Positions 19,462 through 27,515 of a stretch of 64,000 bases of DNA are shown in pieces (positions within the stretch are counted from its first letter, which is position 1; every line of letters begins with the position of its first letter). Made by a program: the position numbers and the translations under genes. The notes under the pieces were generated by a model. The model saw only the letters and a program-made list of their open reading frames with translations, did no database searches and was not told the DNA's origin. Source of the DNA: Vibrio sp. HA2012 (GTDB lineage Bacteria > Pseudomonadota > Gammaproteobacteria > Enterobacterales > Vibrionaceae); the NCBI RefSeq assembly GCF_002812955.1, contig NZ_PFXK01000008.1, positions 62,001-126,000 on the forward strand, given 5' to 3'.

Positions 19462-19950
19462 TTGGAAAAGCATGAAGAAGTCTTAGTGTCACTCAGACAA
19501 ATCATAAGGGCGATTGACCTGCATTCTAAAAAACTGAGTAAAGAGTCTGGCTTAACCGGCCCTCAATTGATCCTGATGCGTTCAATCAAAGAGCTGGGAG
19601 AAGTCACGATTAAAGAACTTTCAAAACACACCAATATGAGTCCGGCCACGGCAACGACGATACTTGACCGGCTGGAAAGAAATGGTCATGTGGAAAGAAT
19701 CCGCAGCCGAGCAGATAAACGTAAGGTGCACGCCCATTTAACCGAACAGGGTGCCACACTTCTTCAATCAGCACCGATGCCGCTGCAGGAAAGTTTTATC
19801 AATAAGTTTCAGAATCTGGATGAATGGGAACAGAGCCTGCTTCTTTCCTCAGTACAGAGAATTGCCAGCATGATGAATGCCGAATCCTATGACGCCGCTC
19901 CGGTGCTGGAACTGGGTAATATTACAGACCCGAGTGAAACCCAAAAATAA
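19462..19950 (+). CDS. cosR: MarR-family regulator, CosR-like (compatible solute regulator)
   Basis: A 162-residue DNA-binding protein with a winged helix-turn-helix: GLTGPQLILMRSI, VTIKELSKHTNMSPATATTILDRLERNGHVERI (recognition helix) and the wing RSRADKRKVHAHLTEQG. It closely resembles Vibrio CosR/EctR-type regulators that repress osmolyte uptake and synthesis genes at low salt. The start is a TTG at 19462, with GGAG seven bases upstream, giving MEKHEEVLVSLRQIIRAIDL; an in-frame ATG at 19276 would add 62 unrelated residues. The flanking BCCT and proXWV-type genes are the likely targets. This is inferred from family and position. Confidence 0.85.
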   Translation: MEKHEEVLVSLRQIIRAIDLHSKKLSKESGLTGPQLILMRSIKELGEVTIKELSKHTNMSPATATTILDRLERNGHVERIRSRADKRKVHAHLTEQGATLLQSAPMPLQESFINKFQNLDEWEQSLLLSSVQRIASMMNAESYDAAPVLELGNITDPSETQK

Positions 19951-20389
19951 CGCCCCACGGCTTCTTCGTCCGGTCACTTCTTTTATATCTCCCTGCAAAG
20001 ACAGGGGGTTCCCCCTTAATGCGATTTATCCTTCACTGCAACTTGCCCCCAATACAACTTACCATCGATAAAACTCACCCCAACAAAATTAGAGCATAAA
20101 TCAATATACTTTCGCCTTCTGCATTTTTTCGAATTCAAATGTTAAATATATGCTAAACACCAAAAACCCAGCGCAATATTTGCAAAAAATAAATATTCAT
20201 AAATACCAATAAGATAAATAGGTTCACTCTCTAATCCTCACGCCACCTCATTAGATAAAACAACAAACCCATAACATCAGCAAGTTCATCCTTGCAATTA
20301 CTAACACCTCTAATTATTTGTGCTCAAAAAAATAATTAGGTAACCTATAAAGGTCTTTACACAGGAAGATAGTTAAAGGAAGGACCTTT
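19951..20389. other. Intergenic region before proX, 439 bases
   Basis: After cosR there are two overlapping, mutually exclusive small hairpins: CCCTG/CAGGG (19991-19995 with 20002-20006) and GGGGGTTCCCCC (20004-20015). The following 300 bases are very AT-rich and probably hold the proX promoter and regulator sites. At the right end the inverted repeat TAAAGGTC (20348-20355) / GACCTTTA (20383-20390) encloses the ribosome site and reaches the start codon. Confidence 0.55.
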
Positions 20390-20390
20390 A
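20348..20390 (+). promoter_or_regulatory. Inverted repeat spanning the proX ribosome site
   Basis: Perfect 8-bp arms TAAAGGTC and GACCTTTA enclose 27 bases containing AAAGGAAGG, the ribosome site; the right arm ends on the A of the proX ATG. It could be an mRNA fold that controls translation or a DNA operator. Function inferred only. Confidence 0.4.
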
Positions 20391-21373
20391 TGAAATTCAA
20401 ATTAGCTTCACTATTAATGGCGGCAAGCTTTGGTGCTCAGGCCGGTGAATGCGGAACTGTCACTATCGCCGATATGAACTGGAACTCAGCCAGCCTTATC
20501 GCCAATATTGACCGTTTTATTCTGGAAACCGGATTTGGCTGTGAAGCCGAACTGATACCGGGAGACACAATGGCAACAGCCACTTCCATGGTCGAAAAAG
20601 GCCAGCCAGATATTGCACCGGAACTCTGGACCAACGCCGTCCAGGAAGCCATTGAAAACGGCGTACAGGAAGGGCGTATCAAATACGTCGGCCACTCTCT
20701 GGTCGAAGGCGGCGAGGAAGGCTTCTGGGTGCCCGCCTATCTGGTTGAGCAGTACCCAGAACTGAAAACCATTGCCGGCGTAAAAAAACATCCGGAACTG
20801 TTTGAACACCCGGAAAATCCGGATGCTGGCGGCTTCTATAACTGCCCGGCAGGCTGGGGATGTCAGATTTCAGCAGCCAACCTGTTCAAAGCCCTGGAAC
20901 TGGATAAAGCCGGTTTTAAACTGATCGACTCTGGCTCTGCCGCTGGTCTTTCCGGTTCACTGGCTAAAGCCTATGAGCGCAAAGAAGGCTGGTTTGGCTA
21001 CTACTGGGCTCCTACCGCCGTTCTTGGTAAGTACGATATGGTAAAAGTCGATTTTGGCAGTGGCGTCGATAAAGACGAATACCTTCGCTGTACCAGTGTT
21101 GATGGCTGTCTGGATCCGAAAGTTACCATGTATCCGCCATCACCAGTCTATACCATAGTCACCACAGATTTTGCCGCAAAAGACCCTGCAATGCAGGATT
21201 ATCTAAATAAGCGTGGATTCACCAACGCGGATATGAACCAGTTGCTGGCGTGGATGGAAGACGAGCAGGCCAATGCCGAAGACGCCATGTTCTATTTCCT
21301 TGAAAACTACCCGCAGGTCTGGAAAGCATGGCTGCCGGAATCTATTGCTGAAAAAGTAGCTGACGAACTTTAA
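20390..21373 (+). CDS. proX: Glycine betaine ABC transporter, substrate-binding protein
   Basis: A 327-residue periplasmic binding protein of the OpuAC/ProX type. The signal peptide is MKFKLASLLMAASFGAQA. The mature part has VTIADMNWNSASLIANIDRF, PGDTMATATSMVEKGQPDIAPELW and a second lobe with EGWFGYYWAPTAVLG; the several Trp and Tyr residues suit cation-pi binding of a quaternary amine. Paired cysteines (about 21/51 and in CPAGWGCQ) may form disulfides. First gene of an X-W-V order cluster, 81 bases before the permease, downstream of cosR. Probably induced at high osmolarity. Exact ligand (betaine, proline betaine, choline) uncertain. Confidence 0.92.
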   Translation: MKFKLASLLMAASFGAQAGECGTVTIADMNWNSASLIANIDRFILETGFGCEAELIPGDTMATATSMVEKGQPDIAPELWTNAVQEAIENGVQEGRIKYVGHSLVEGGEEGFWVPAYLVEQYPELKTIAGVKKHPELFEHPENPDAGGFYNCPAGWGCQISAANLFKALELDKAGFKLIDSGSAAGLSGSLAKAYERKEGWFGYYWAPTAVLGKYDMVKVDFGSGVDKDEYLRCTSVDGCLDPKVTMYPPSPVYTIVTTDFAAKDPAMQDYLNKRGFTNADMNQLLAWMEDEQANAEDAMFYFLENYPQVWKAWLPESIAEKVADEL

Positions 21374-21454
21374 GCCCTCCTACTCTTTCACTCAACATAT
21401 CTATATAAAAGAGTAGCTTACGAGTTACTCTTTTCTTTAACTAAGGAATAAAAT

Positions 21455-22354
21455 ATGGCTGATAGTAGTTGGTTAAGCCACTTTCCCGAAATGGATCGGT
21501 CCGGTTTAAGGCTGATCCGAAAAACACTGGACGGAGCATACAAAAGCTTCTCCCGCGAATACGGCGATGCCATTGAATCGTTCTTCGACCCTCTGCTTTC
21601 ATTTCTGATCTGGTTCGAAAAGCTGTTGCTGGAAACACCCTGGTGGCTGGTTTTGATCGTTCTTACCGGTCTGGTTTATCTTGCCAGTCGCTCGGCTAAA
21701 ATGGCCGCTGCCTGTGTCGTTTCATTACTATTAATCGGTTACTTCGGCATGTGGGAAGATACCATGCGCACTCTGAGTATCATTACTGTCTGTACCATTG
21801 TGGCCATTGTCGTCGGTATACCCATCGGTATCGCAATGGCCCGCTCAAACCGGACGCAGACTATCGTCACTCCTATTCTGGATATTATGCAGACCATGCC
21901 GGCTTTCGTATACCTTATCCCTGTCGTTATGCTACTGGGCATAGGTAAAGTTCCCGGACTGATTGCTGTAGTCATCTATGCTATCCCACCGGTTATCCGG
22001 CTGACTAATCTGGGGATCCGTCTGGTTGATGCCGAAGTAATGGAAGCCGCAACGGCATACGGTGCCAGCAAATGGCAGCGCCTTGTCGGTGTGCAGTTGC
22101 CCCTGGCAATGCCAACCATAATGGCCGGTATTAATCAGACCATTATGATGGCACTCTCTATGGTCGTTATTGCATCAATGATTGGCGTAAAAGGGCTCGG
22201 CCAACCGGTTCTGAAAGCCATCAGCAACCAGTACTTTACCCTGGGGCTACTGAATGGTCTGGCCATTGTTGCCCTTGCCATTCTGATTGACCGCGCGTCA
22301 CAAGCCTACGGAAAACGCACTCAGGCACACTTGGGAGACCAGAAACATGACTAA
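21455..22354 (+). CDS. proW: Glycine betaine ABC transporter, permease
   Basis: A 299-residue inner-membrane permease of the ProW/OpuAB type. An N-terminal cytosolic and helical part (residues 1-50) is followed by about six membrane helices. The EAA loop that contacts the ATPase is visible as VMEAATAYGASKWQRLVGVQLPLAMPTIMAG, preceded by ILDIMQTMPAFVYLIPVVMLLGIG. Its 3' end overlaps the ATPase start by 8 bases, implying coupled translation. Confidence 0.95.
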   Translation: MADSSWLSHFPEMDRSGLRLIRKTLDGAYKSFSREYGDAIESFFDPLLSFLIWFEKLLLETPWWLVLIVLTGLVYLASRSAKMAAACVVSLLLIGYFGMWEDTMRTLSIITVCTIVAIVVGIPIGIAMARSNRTQTIVTPILDIMQTMPAFVYLIPVVMLLGIGKVPGLIAVVIYAIPPVIRLTNLGIRLVDAEVMEAATAYGASKWQRLVGVQLPLAMPTIMAGINQTIMMALSMVVIASMIGVKGLGQPVLKAISNQYFTLGLLNGLAIVALAILIDRASQAYGKRTQAHLGDQKHD

Positions 22355-23573
22355 GCCACTTATCGAAGTATCAGGGCTGTATAAAGTATTCGGCACCCAT
22401 CCTGAAAAAGTGATGCCACTGGTGAAACAAGGCCTGAGCAAAGATGAAATTCTGAATCAGACCGGGCATACCGTGGGTCTGAAAGACATCAACCTGAAGA
22501 TAAACAGAGGCGAAATTTTTGTCATTATGGGGCTGTCCGGTTCGGGTAAATCCACTCTGATCCGGCACTTCAACCGCCTTATCGACCCGACAGAAGGCAA
22601 TATTTTTGTTGAAGGAACCGATGTGATGCAGCTTACTCCTCAGGAATTGCAGGAGTTCCGCCGCCATAAAATGTCGATGGTGTTTCAGCGATTCGGGCTA
22701 CTGCCGCACCGTAAGGTTATCGACAATGTCGCTTACGGGCTTGAAGTGCAGAAAGTTGACAAAGACAAACGCCTGCAAGCCGCAACCGAATGGCTGGAGA
22801 CCGTCGGTCTGAAAGGCTATGAAGATCAGTACCCTTCTCAGCTATCCGGCGGACAGCAGCAGCGTGTTGGTCTGGCCCGGGCACTGTGTACCAATGCCGA
22901 AATCCTGCTGATGGATGAAGCCTTCTCTGCCCTTGACCCACTCATCAGGAGCGAAATGCAGGATCAACTGACCGAATTGCAGGAAAAGCTGCATAAAACG
23001 ATTATTTTTATCACCCACGATCTTGATGAAGCCCTACGCCTGGGTGACCAGATAGCCATTCTGAAAGACGGTGTTTTGGTTCAGCAGGGCACTCCGGATG
23101 ACATTCTTCTGCATCCGGCAGATGCTTATGTAGAAGCCTTTGTTAAGGATGTAAACCGGGCCAGAGCCCTGAATGTTGAAACAGTTATGCAGCCTCCGGC
23201 AATGCGTATCACGGCAGAAACTATCGATGAAGCACTGGCTCAGATGAAAAAATCCAAACACGACTACGGCTACCACATCACAGAAGACGGTTATCAGGGG
23301 TTGATCACCCAGAACAGTCTGGAAGAAGCCGTCAACGGTGACGATTCACAAGAAATCAGTGAAGAATTGTACGAAGATGTGCCAACCATTTCACCAGATT
23401 CCGCCATCGAAGAAGTGCTGACAGAAAGCATTGCTTCTGACTACTCTTTGCCGGTGGTGGATGAAGAGGGCAACCTGAAAGGGTCACTGGAAAGAGAAAA
23501 AGTGGCGGATATTTTTGCCGATAAAGAAACGGTAAAAGAAGAAACCGGCACTCAGACAAACACACAGGATTGA
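22347..23573 (+). CDS. proV: Glycine betaine ABC transporter, ATP-binding protein with CBS domains
   Basis: A 408-residue ATPase that energises the ProW permease. Walker A is MGLSGSGKSTLIRHFN, the Q loop is MVFQRFGLLPHRKVIDNVAYGL, the signature is LSGGQQQRVGLARAL and Walker B is ILLMDEAFSALDPLIRSEM, followed by ITHDLDEALRLGD. The tail (about 280-390) carries tandem CBS domains, the part that senses ionic strength in OpuA-type systems. The start at 22347 (MTKPLIEVSG) has GGGAG upstream and overlaps the permease; the in-frame ATG at 22287 lies inside the permease gene and is rejected. A 13-bp hairpin follows the stop. Confidence 0.96.
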   Translation: MTKPLIEVSGLYKVFGTHPEKVMPLVKQGLSKDEILNQTGHTVGLKDINLKINRGEIFVIMGLSGSGKSTLIRHFNRLIDPTEGNIFVEGTDVMQLTPQELQEFRRHKMSMVFQRFGLLPHRKVIDNVAYGLEVQKVDKDKRLQAATEWLETVGLKGYEDQYPSQLSGGQQQRVGLARALCTNAEILLMDEAFSALDPLIRSEMQDQLTELQEKLHKTIIFITHDLDEALRLGDQIAILKDGVLVQQGTPDDILLHPADAYVEAFVKDVNRARALNVETVMQPPAMRITAETIDEALAQMKKSKHDYGYHITEDGYQGLITQNSLEEAVNGDDSQEISEELYEDVPTISPDSAIEEVLTESIASDYSLPVVDEEGNLKGSLEREKVADIFADKETVKEETGTQTNTQD

Positions 23574-23608
23574 TATTTTTTATCAGTCAGAGTATGACCA
23601 AAAACAAA

Positions 23609-23646
23609 CATAGCCGGCAGGTGATCCCTGCCGGCTATGCTTTATG
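23609..23646 (+). terminator. Hairpin terminator after proV
   Basis: A perfect 13-bp stem CATAGCCGGCAGG (23609-23621) with CCTGCCGGCTATG (23627-23639), followed by CTTTATG. The T tract is short but the stem is very stable. Confidence 0.7.
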
Positions 23647-23661
23647 TATTATTTACCAGCA

Positions 23662-23925
23662 CTAAAGATCTTGCTGCAGTGTATTCCACAGCGCAGAAAC
23701 CACGGCTCTGTCTGCCGGAGAAAGCTCACCTTTAGCTGCTTCCAGACTCAGCTCAATGCGCGCTTTCAGTTCCTGAATATCATCCTCTCCAGCCGCTTCA
23801 CACGCAGCAGCCGACAGGGAGATATGACCTCGTAAATAACCACCGGCGAATAACTCATCATCAGAAGCGGTTTCTACCGCATTGTCGATCTGTTCCAGAA
23901 GCTGCTCTTCAAATTCAGTAATCAT
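23662..23925 (-). CDS. yfcL: YfcL family protein
   Basis: An 87-residue acidic cytosolic protein of the YfcL family, recognised by EFEEQLLEQIDNAVETASDDELFAGGYLRGHISL and the C-terminal GELSPADRAVVSALW. The function is unknown. It lies 57 bases downstream of aroC on the same strand, matching the aroC neighbourhood in E. coli, and is probably co-transcribed. Confidence 0.88.
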   Translation of the reverse strand: MITEFEEQLLEQIDNAVETASDDELFAGGYLRGHISLSAAACEAAGEDDIQELKARIELSLEAAKGELSPADRAVVSALWNTLQQDL

Positions 23926-23982
23926 AACTCTCTCTGCTTAGTGATAACCACCCAGTGGCGGCATCATTGGATTCAGGAACAT

Positions 23983-25068
23983 TCAGATCCGTGGGGTTTC
24001 AGTCTGTACACCCTGATTCTGTCCCCGATGACGCAGCAGATGATCCATCAGCACAATCGCCAACATCGCTTCTGCAATCGGCACCGCACGAATGCCCACA
24101 CACGGATCATGCCGACCTTTTGTGATCAGTTGGGTTGGTTCACCGGTTTTAGTAATCGTTTCTCCCGGTATGGTAATACTGGACGTCGGCTTAAGCGCCA
24201 TGCTTGCCACAATATCCTGACCAGAGGAAATACCGCCCAGAATGCCACCAGCATGGTTACTGGTGAACCCCTGAGGCGTCAGCGGATCACGATGCTGGCT
24301 GCCTTTTTGATTAACAACCGCAAAACCATCACCAATCTCAACACCTTTTACCGCATTGATCCCCATTAGTGCATGCGCAATATCCGCATCCAGCCGGTCA
24401 AAGACTGGTTCGCCAAGCCCTACAGGTACATTGGTTGCAACCACCTGCAATTTAGCGCCAACGGAATCCCCTTCTTTTTTCAGGTCACGGATAAGCTGGT
24501 CAAACGCCGCAACCTTATCCGCATCCGGACAGAAGAAATCATTCTTTTCGATCTGCGCCCAGTCCACTTTATCGATGGCGATATCACCCATTTGTGACAG
24601 GTAAGCACGGATTTCAATACCAAACTCCTGTTTCAGGTACTTTTTGGCAATACCTCCCGCCGCAACACGCATCGCCGTTTCCCGTGCGGACGAACGACCA
24701 CCACCGCGATAATCACGGTTCCCGTACTTCTGGTGGTAGGTGTAGTCCGCATGCCCGGGACGGAATTTATCTTTAATTTCAGAATAATCTTTAGAGCGTT
24801 GATCGGTATTTTCAATCATCAGCCCGATGGATGTCCCCGTGGTTTTACCGTCAAATACGCCGGAGAGGATCTTCACCTTATCCGGCTCCTGACGAGCCGT
24901 AGTATAACGCGAAGTTCCCGGACGACGGCGATCCAAATCCTTTTGCAAATCAGTGTCAGTAATGTCAAGGCCCGGAGGACAACCGTCGACGATGCAGCCC
25001 AGTGCAATACCGTGGCTCTCTCCGAATGTTGTTACCCGAAAGTGTTGACCTATACTATTTCCTGCCAT
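23983..25068 (-). CDS. aroC: Chorismate synthase AroC
   Basis: A 361-residue enzyme that converts EPSP to chorismate in the last common step of aromatic biosynthesis, needing reduced FMN. Signatures: [23 protein letters not shown] at the N-terminus, [55 protein letters not shown] (in two parts), and the C-terminal KPTSSI and [18 protein letters not shown]. Start supported by GAGGA upstream. It lies downstream of prmB on the same strand. Confidence 0.98.
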   Translation of the reverse strand: MAGNSIGQHFRVTTFGESHGIALGCIVDGCPPGLDITDTDLQKDLDRRRPGTSRYTTARQEPDKVKILSGVFDGKTTGTSIGLMIENTDQRSKDYSEIKDKFRPGHADYTYHQKYGNRDYRGGGRSSARETAMRVAAGGIAKKYLKQEFGIEIRAYLSQMGDIAIDKVDWAQIEKNDFFCPDADKVAAFDQLIRDLKKEGDSVGAKLQVVATNVPVGLGEPVFDRLDADIAHALMGINAVKGVEIGDGFAVVNQKGSQHRDPLTPQGFTSNHAGGILGGISSGQDIVASMALKPTSSITIPGETITKTGEPTQLITKGRHDPCVGIRAVPIAEAMLAIVLMDHLLRHRGQNQGVQTETPRI

Positions 25069-25181
25069 GTTGTCCTCAGTGCGACTCTCATCTAAAAGTC
25101 ATATTTCTGTAATTTTTCGTCCGTTCATAGTCGCTTTATAACGAACGCTTGTAAACCCCTAATCCCGGTAATTTCCCCGGC

Positions 25182-26114
25182 TCAGTCCCTGTACAGAATA
25201 AATTCACCGGCGTGTTCCAAAAGCTGCTCTTTTGTCAGCATAAACACCCCATGACCGCCATTCTCAAACTCAATCCAGGTAAACGGGATCTGCGGATACT
25301 GATCCATCATATGCACCATTGAATTACCCACTTCGCAGATCAGAATTCCTTTATCCGCCAGATAATCCGGAGCATTAGCCAGAATACGTCGTACCAGCTT
25401 CAGTCCATCTGTACCCGCAGCCAGACCCAGTTCCGGTTCATGCGTGAATTCATCCGGCAGACTGTTCATATCTTCCTCATCCACATAAGGCGGATTGGTG
25501 ACAATCAGGTCATACTGGTCTTTAGGCAAATCCATAAACAGGTTAGAACGAATCGGAAATACCTGCTGTTCCATGCCGTGATCCTGAATATTCTGCTCTG
25601 CCACAGCCAATGCACCTTCAGAAATATCCACAGCATCTACCTCTGCTTCCGGGAAAGCATGTGCACAGGCAATCGCAATACAACCACTGCCGGTACAGAG
25701 ATCCATAATACGCTGTGGCTCCTGAACCAGCCATGGCTGGAACCGGGCTTCAATCAGCTCACCGATCGGAGAACGCGGCACCAACACCCGCTCATCAACA
25801 AAAAATTCCAGTCCGCAGAACCAGGCCTTATTGGTCAGGTACGCCGTTGGAATGCGCTCATTAATCCGTCTCACAACCCGTTCAGCAATACGCTGCCGCT
25901 CAGTACTGATCAACCGTGAGTTCAGAATATGGGGAGGAACATCAATCGGCAGATGGAGAGTGGGAAGGATTAACTGAACCGCTTCATCCCATGCGTTGTC
26001 TGTACCATGACCATAGAACAAACCCGCTGCATTAAAGCGGCTCACCGCCCAGCGAATCATATCCTGAAGGGTTCTGAGCTCCGCAACCACTTCATCTATA
26101 AAAATCTTATCCAA
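25182..26114 (-). CDS. prmB: Ribosomal protein L3 glutamine methyltransferase PrmB
   Basis: A 310-residue SAM-dependent enzyme that methylates the GGQ-like glutamine of ribosomal protein L3. Features: [51 protein letters not shown], the SAM motif [18 protein letters not shown] and the catalytic [11 protein letters not shown]. The start is taken as TTG at 26114 ([13 protein letters not shown]), which gives the same N-terminus and length (310) as E. coli PrmB and has GGAGG five bases upstream; another TTG at 26126 lies within that ribosome site and is rejected. Divergent from smrB, as in other gammaproteobacteria. Confidence 0.95.
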   Translation of the reverse strand: MDKIFIDEVVAELRTLQDMIRWAVSRFNAAGLFYGHGTDNAWDEAVQLILPTLHLPIDVPPHILNSRLISTERQRIAERVVRRINERIPTAYLTNKAWFCGLEFFVDERVLVPRSPIGELIEARFQPWLVQEPQRIMDLCTGSGCIAIACAHAFPEAEVDAVDISEGALAVAEQNIQDHGMEQQVFPIRSNLFMDLPKDQYDLIVTNPPYVDEEDMNSLPDEFTHEPELGLAAGTDGLKLVRRILANAPDYLADKGILICEVGNSMVHMMDQYPQIPFTWIEFENGGHGVFMLTKEQLLEHAGEFILYRD

Positions 26115-26175
26115 ATTTGCCTCCAAAAAGCGCTACAATACGCCGATTAACCGAATCCATACTTTATTAATACCA

Positions 26176-26706
26176 ATGAACGACAAAGACAATAGCCTTC
26201 ATGACGATTTTTCACTGTTTCAGAATGAGGTAAAGGGCGTAAAAAAGTTGCGTCAGGATACCATAATCCAGAAACCAAACAGAGATACTAAGCAAAAAGA
26301 TGTCAGACGCTCCTTCCGGGAAGCCAAAGATAATGAATTTTTCTTCTCTGATGAGTTTGTTCCTCATCTGAATGAAGACGGTCCGGCACGCTATGCCAGA
26401 AGTGATGTATCCAAATTTGAGGTCAAACGTCTGCGACGTGGTGTGTATGTCCCGGACGTTTTTCTCGATATGCACGGTATGACCCAGCAGGAAGCCAAAG
26501 CTGAACTGGGAGCCATGATCGCTTATTGTGTCAGAGAAAATATTCACTGCGCCTGTGTGATGCATGGCATCGGCAAACATATTCTGAAAAAGAAAGTACC
26601 ACTCTGGCTGGCACAGCACCCGGATGTGATGGCCTATCATCAGGCTCCGCTGGAATTCGGTGGCAACGGAGCTGTTCTGGTACTGATGTCAATACCGGAG
26701 AAATAG
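26176..26706 (+). CDS. smrB: SmrB, Smr-domain endonuclease of ribosome rescue
   Basis: A 176-residue cytosolic protein (YfcN in older naming). The N-terminal half is charged and low in hydrophobics; the Smr domain covers about 95-176 with DVFLDMHGMTQQEAKAEL (DxHG motif), HCACVMHGIGKHILKK (HGxG) and a C-terminal FGGNGAVLVLM. In E. coli SmrB cuts mRNA between collided ribosomes. Divergent from prmB and convergent with sixA. Confidence 0.93.
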   Translation: MNDKDNSLHDDFSLFQNEVKGVKKLRQDTIIQKPNRDTKQKDVRRSFREAKDNEFFFSDEFVPHLNEDGPARYARSDVSKFEVKRLRRGVYVPDVFLDMHGMTQQEAKAELGAMIAYCVRENIHCACVMHGIGKHILKKKVPLWLAQHPDVMAYHQAPLEFGGNGAVLVLMSIPEK

Positions 26707-26721
26707 CGTTCAGAAAGGCAG

Positions 26722-27192
26722 CTATGGATGAATATGCCAGAGCATCTCCCCTTTGCGGCTTTGCGGATCGAACTCCACACACACCAGTCCGGACGTTGGG
26801 AACATTGGTGGCATCAACTCAGTAACGAACTGAGAGGTCAGATACCCCACCAGCGGAAGATGAGATACCAGCAAAACCGATTCCAGAGAACGGGCTTGTG
26901 CGAGAGCCGTCACATACTCAAATACATGTTCTGCGTTGCCGTACGGAGTAATATCGTCACAGATTTCCAGGCCATTGTCCTTCACGCTGAAAACTTCTGT
27001 TATCGCTTCCCATGTCTGCTGTGCCCGGATATAAGGGCTGACCAGTACGGCATCAAACTGACTGAACCCCTGCTCAGCACAAGCTCTGGCCACCGCAATT
27101 GATTCTGAACTTCCCCGTTTCGTCAGTTCCCGTTCAGCATCACTGGAAGCGATATGTCCCGCTTCACCGTGGCGCATGATGAATATTTTCAT
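26722..27192 (-). CDS. sixA: Phosphohistidine phosphatase SixA
   Basis: A 156-residue member of the histidine phosphatase superfamily that in E. coli removes phosphate from phosphohistidine in signalling or PTS-Ntr proteins. The catalytic RHG is in MKIFIMRHGEAGHIASSDAE, a second active-site block is VLVSPYIRAQQTWEAI and the third is LLVSHLPLVGYL. The start at 27192 has AAGGA seven bases upstream; the frame extends to 27270 but without support. Confidence 0.95.
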   Translation of the reverse strand: MKIFIMRHGEAGHIASSDAERELTKRGSSESIAVARACAEQGFSQFDAVLVSPYIRAQQTWEAITEVFSVKDNGLEICDDITPYGNAEHVFEYVTALAQARSLESVLLVSHLPLVGYLTSQFVTELMPPMFPTSGLVCVEFDPQSRKGEMLWHIHP

Positions 27193-27515
27193 TCCTGAAT
27201 CCTTCGTTACTTCTGTCTTTGTTGTATAACCCGAGTTGTATAACCTGAAAACTCTCAAGTAAGCAAACACTACTATACTTAGGTATATAAAACAGGTTAA
27301 CTCTATTTAATCCTAATAGAATTAAATAGATAAATTAGCTCTTTTTGTTATGATAACCCTTGCGGTCAAAAGCAATCTGCCTGATTCTAAAGGCCATTCC
27401 GTATCCAGAGATCACCCCGGATACGCAAAACGCCAGAACCTGTTTTACGCAAGATTTACATCAATTGATGTTAGCAGCATCATAATTTTTATACCCTCTG
27501 ATCTGGAGAATCCCC
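27193..27515. other. Divergent intergenic region, 323 bases, with an inverted repeat
   Basis: Holds the promoters of sixA (minus) and the M16 protease (plus). A perfect 10-bp inverted repeat TCTATTTAAT (27302-27311) / ATTAAATAGA (27321-27330) with a 9-base centre lies near the middle and could be an operator. A 61-codon frame from 27350 overlaps the protease start and is not considered a gene. Confidence 0.45.
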
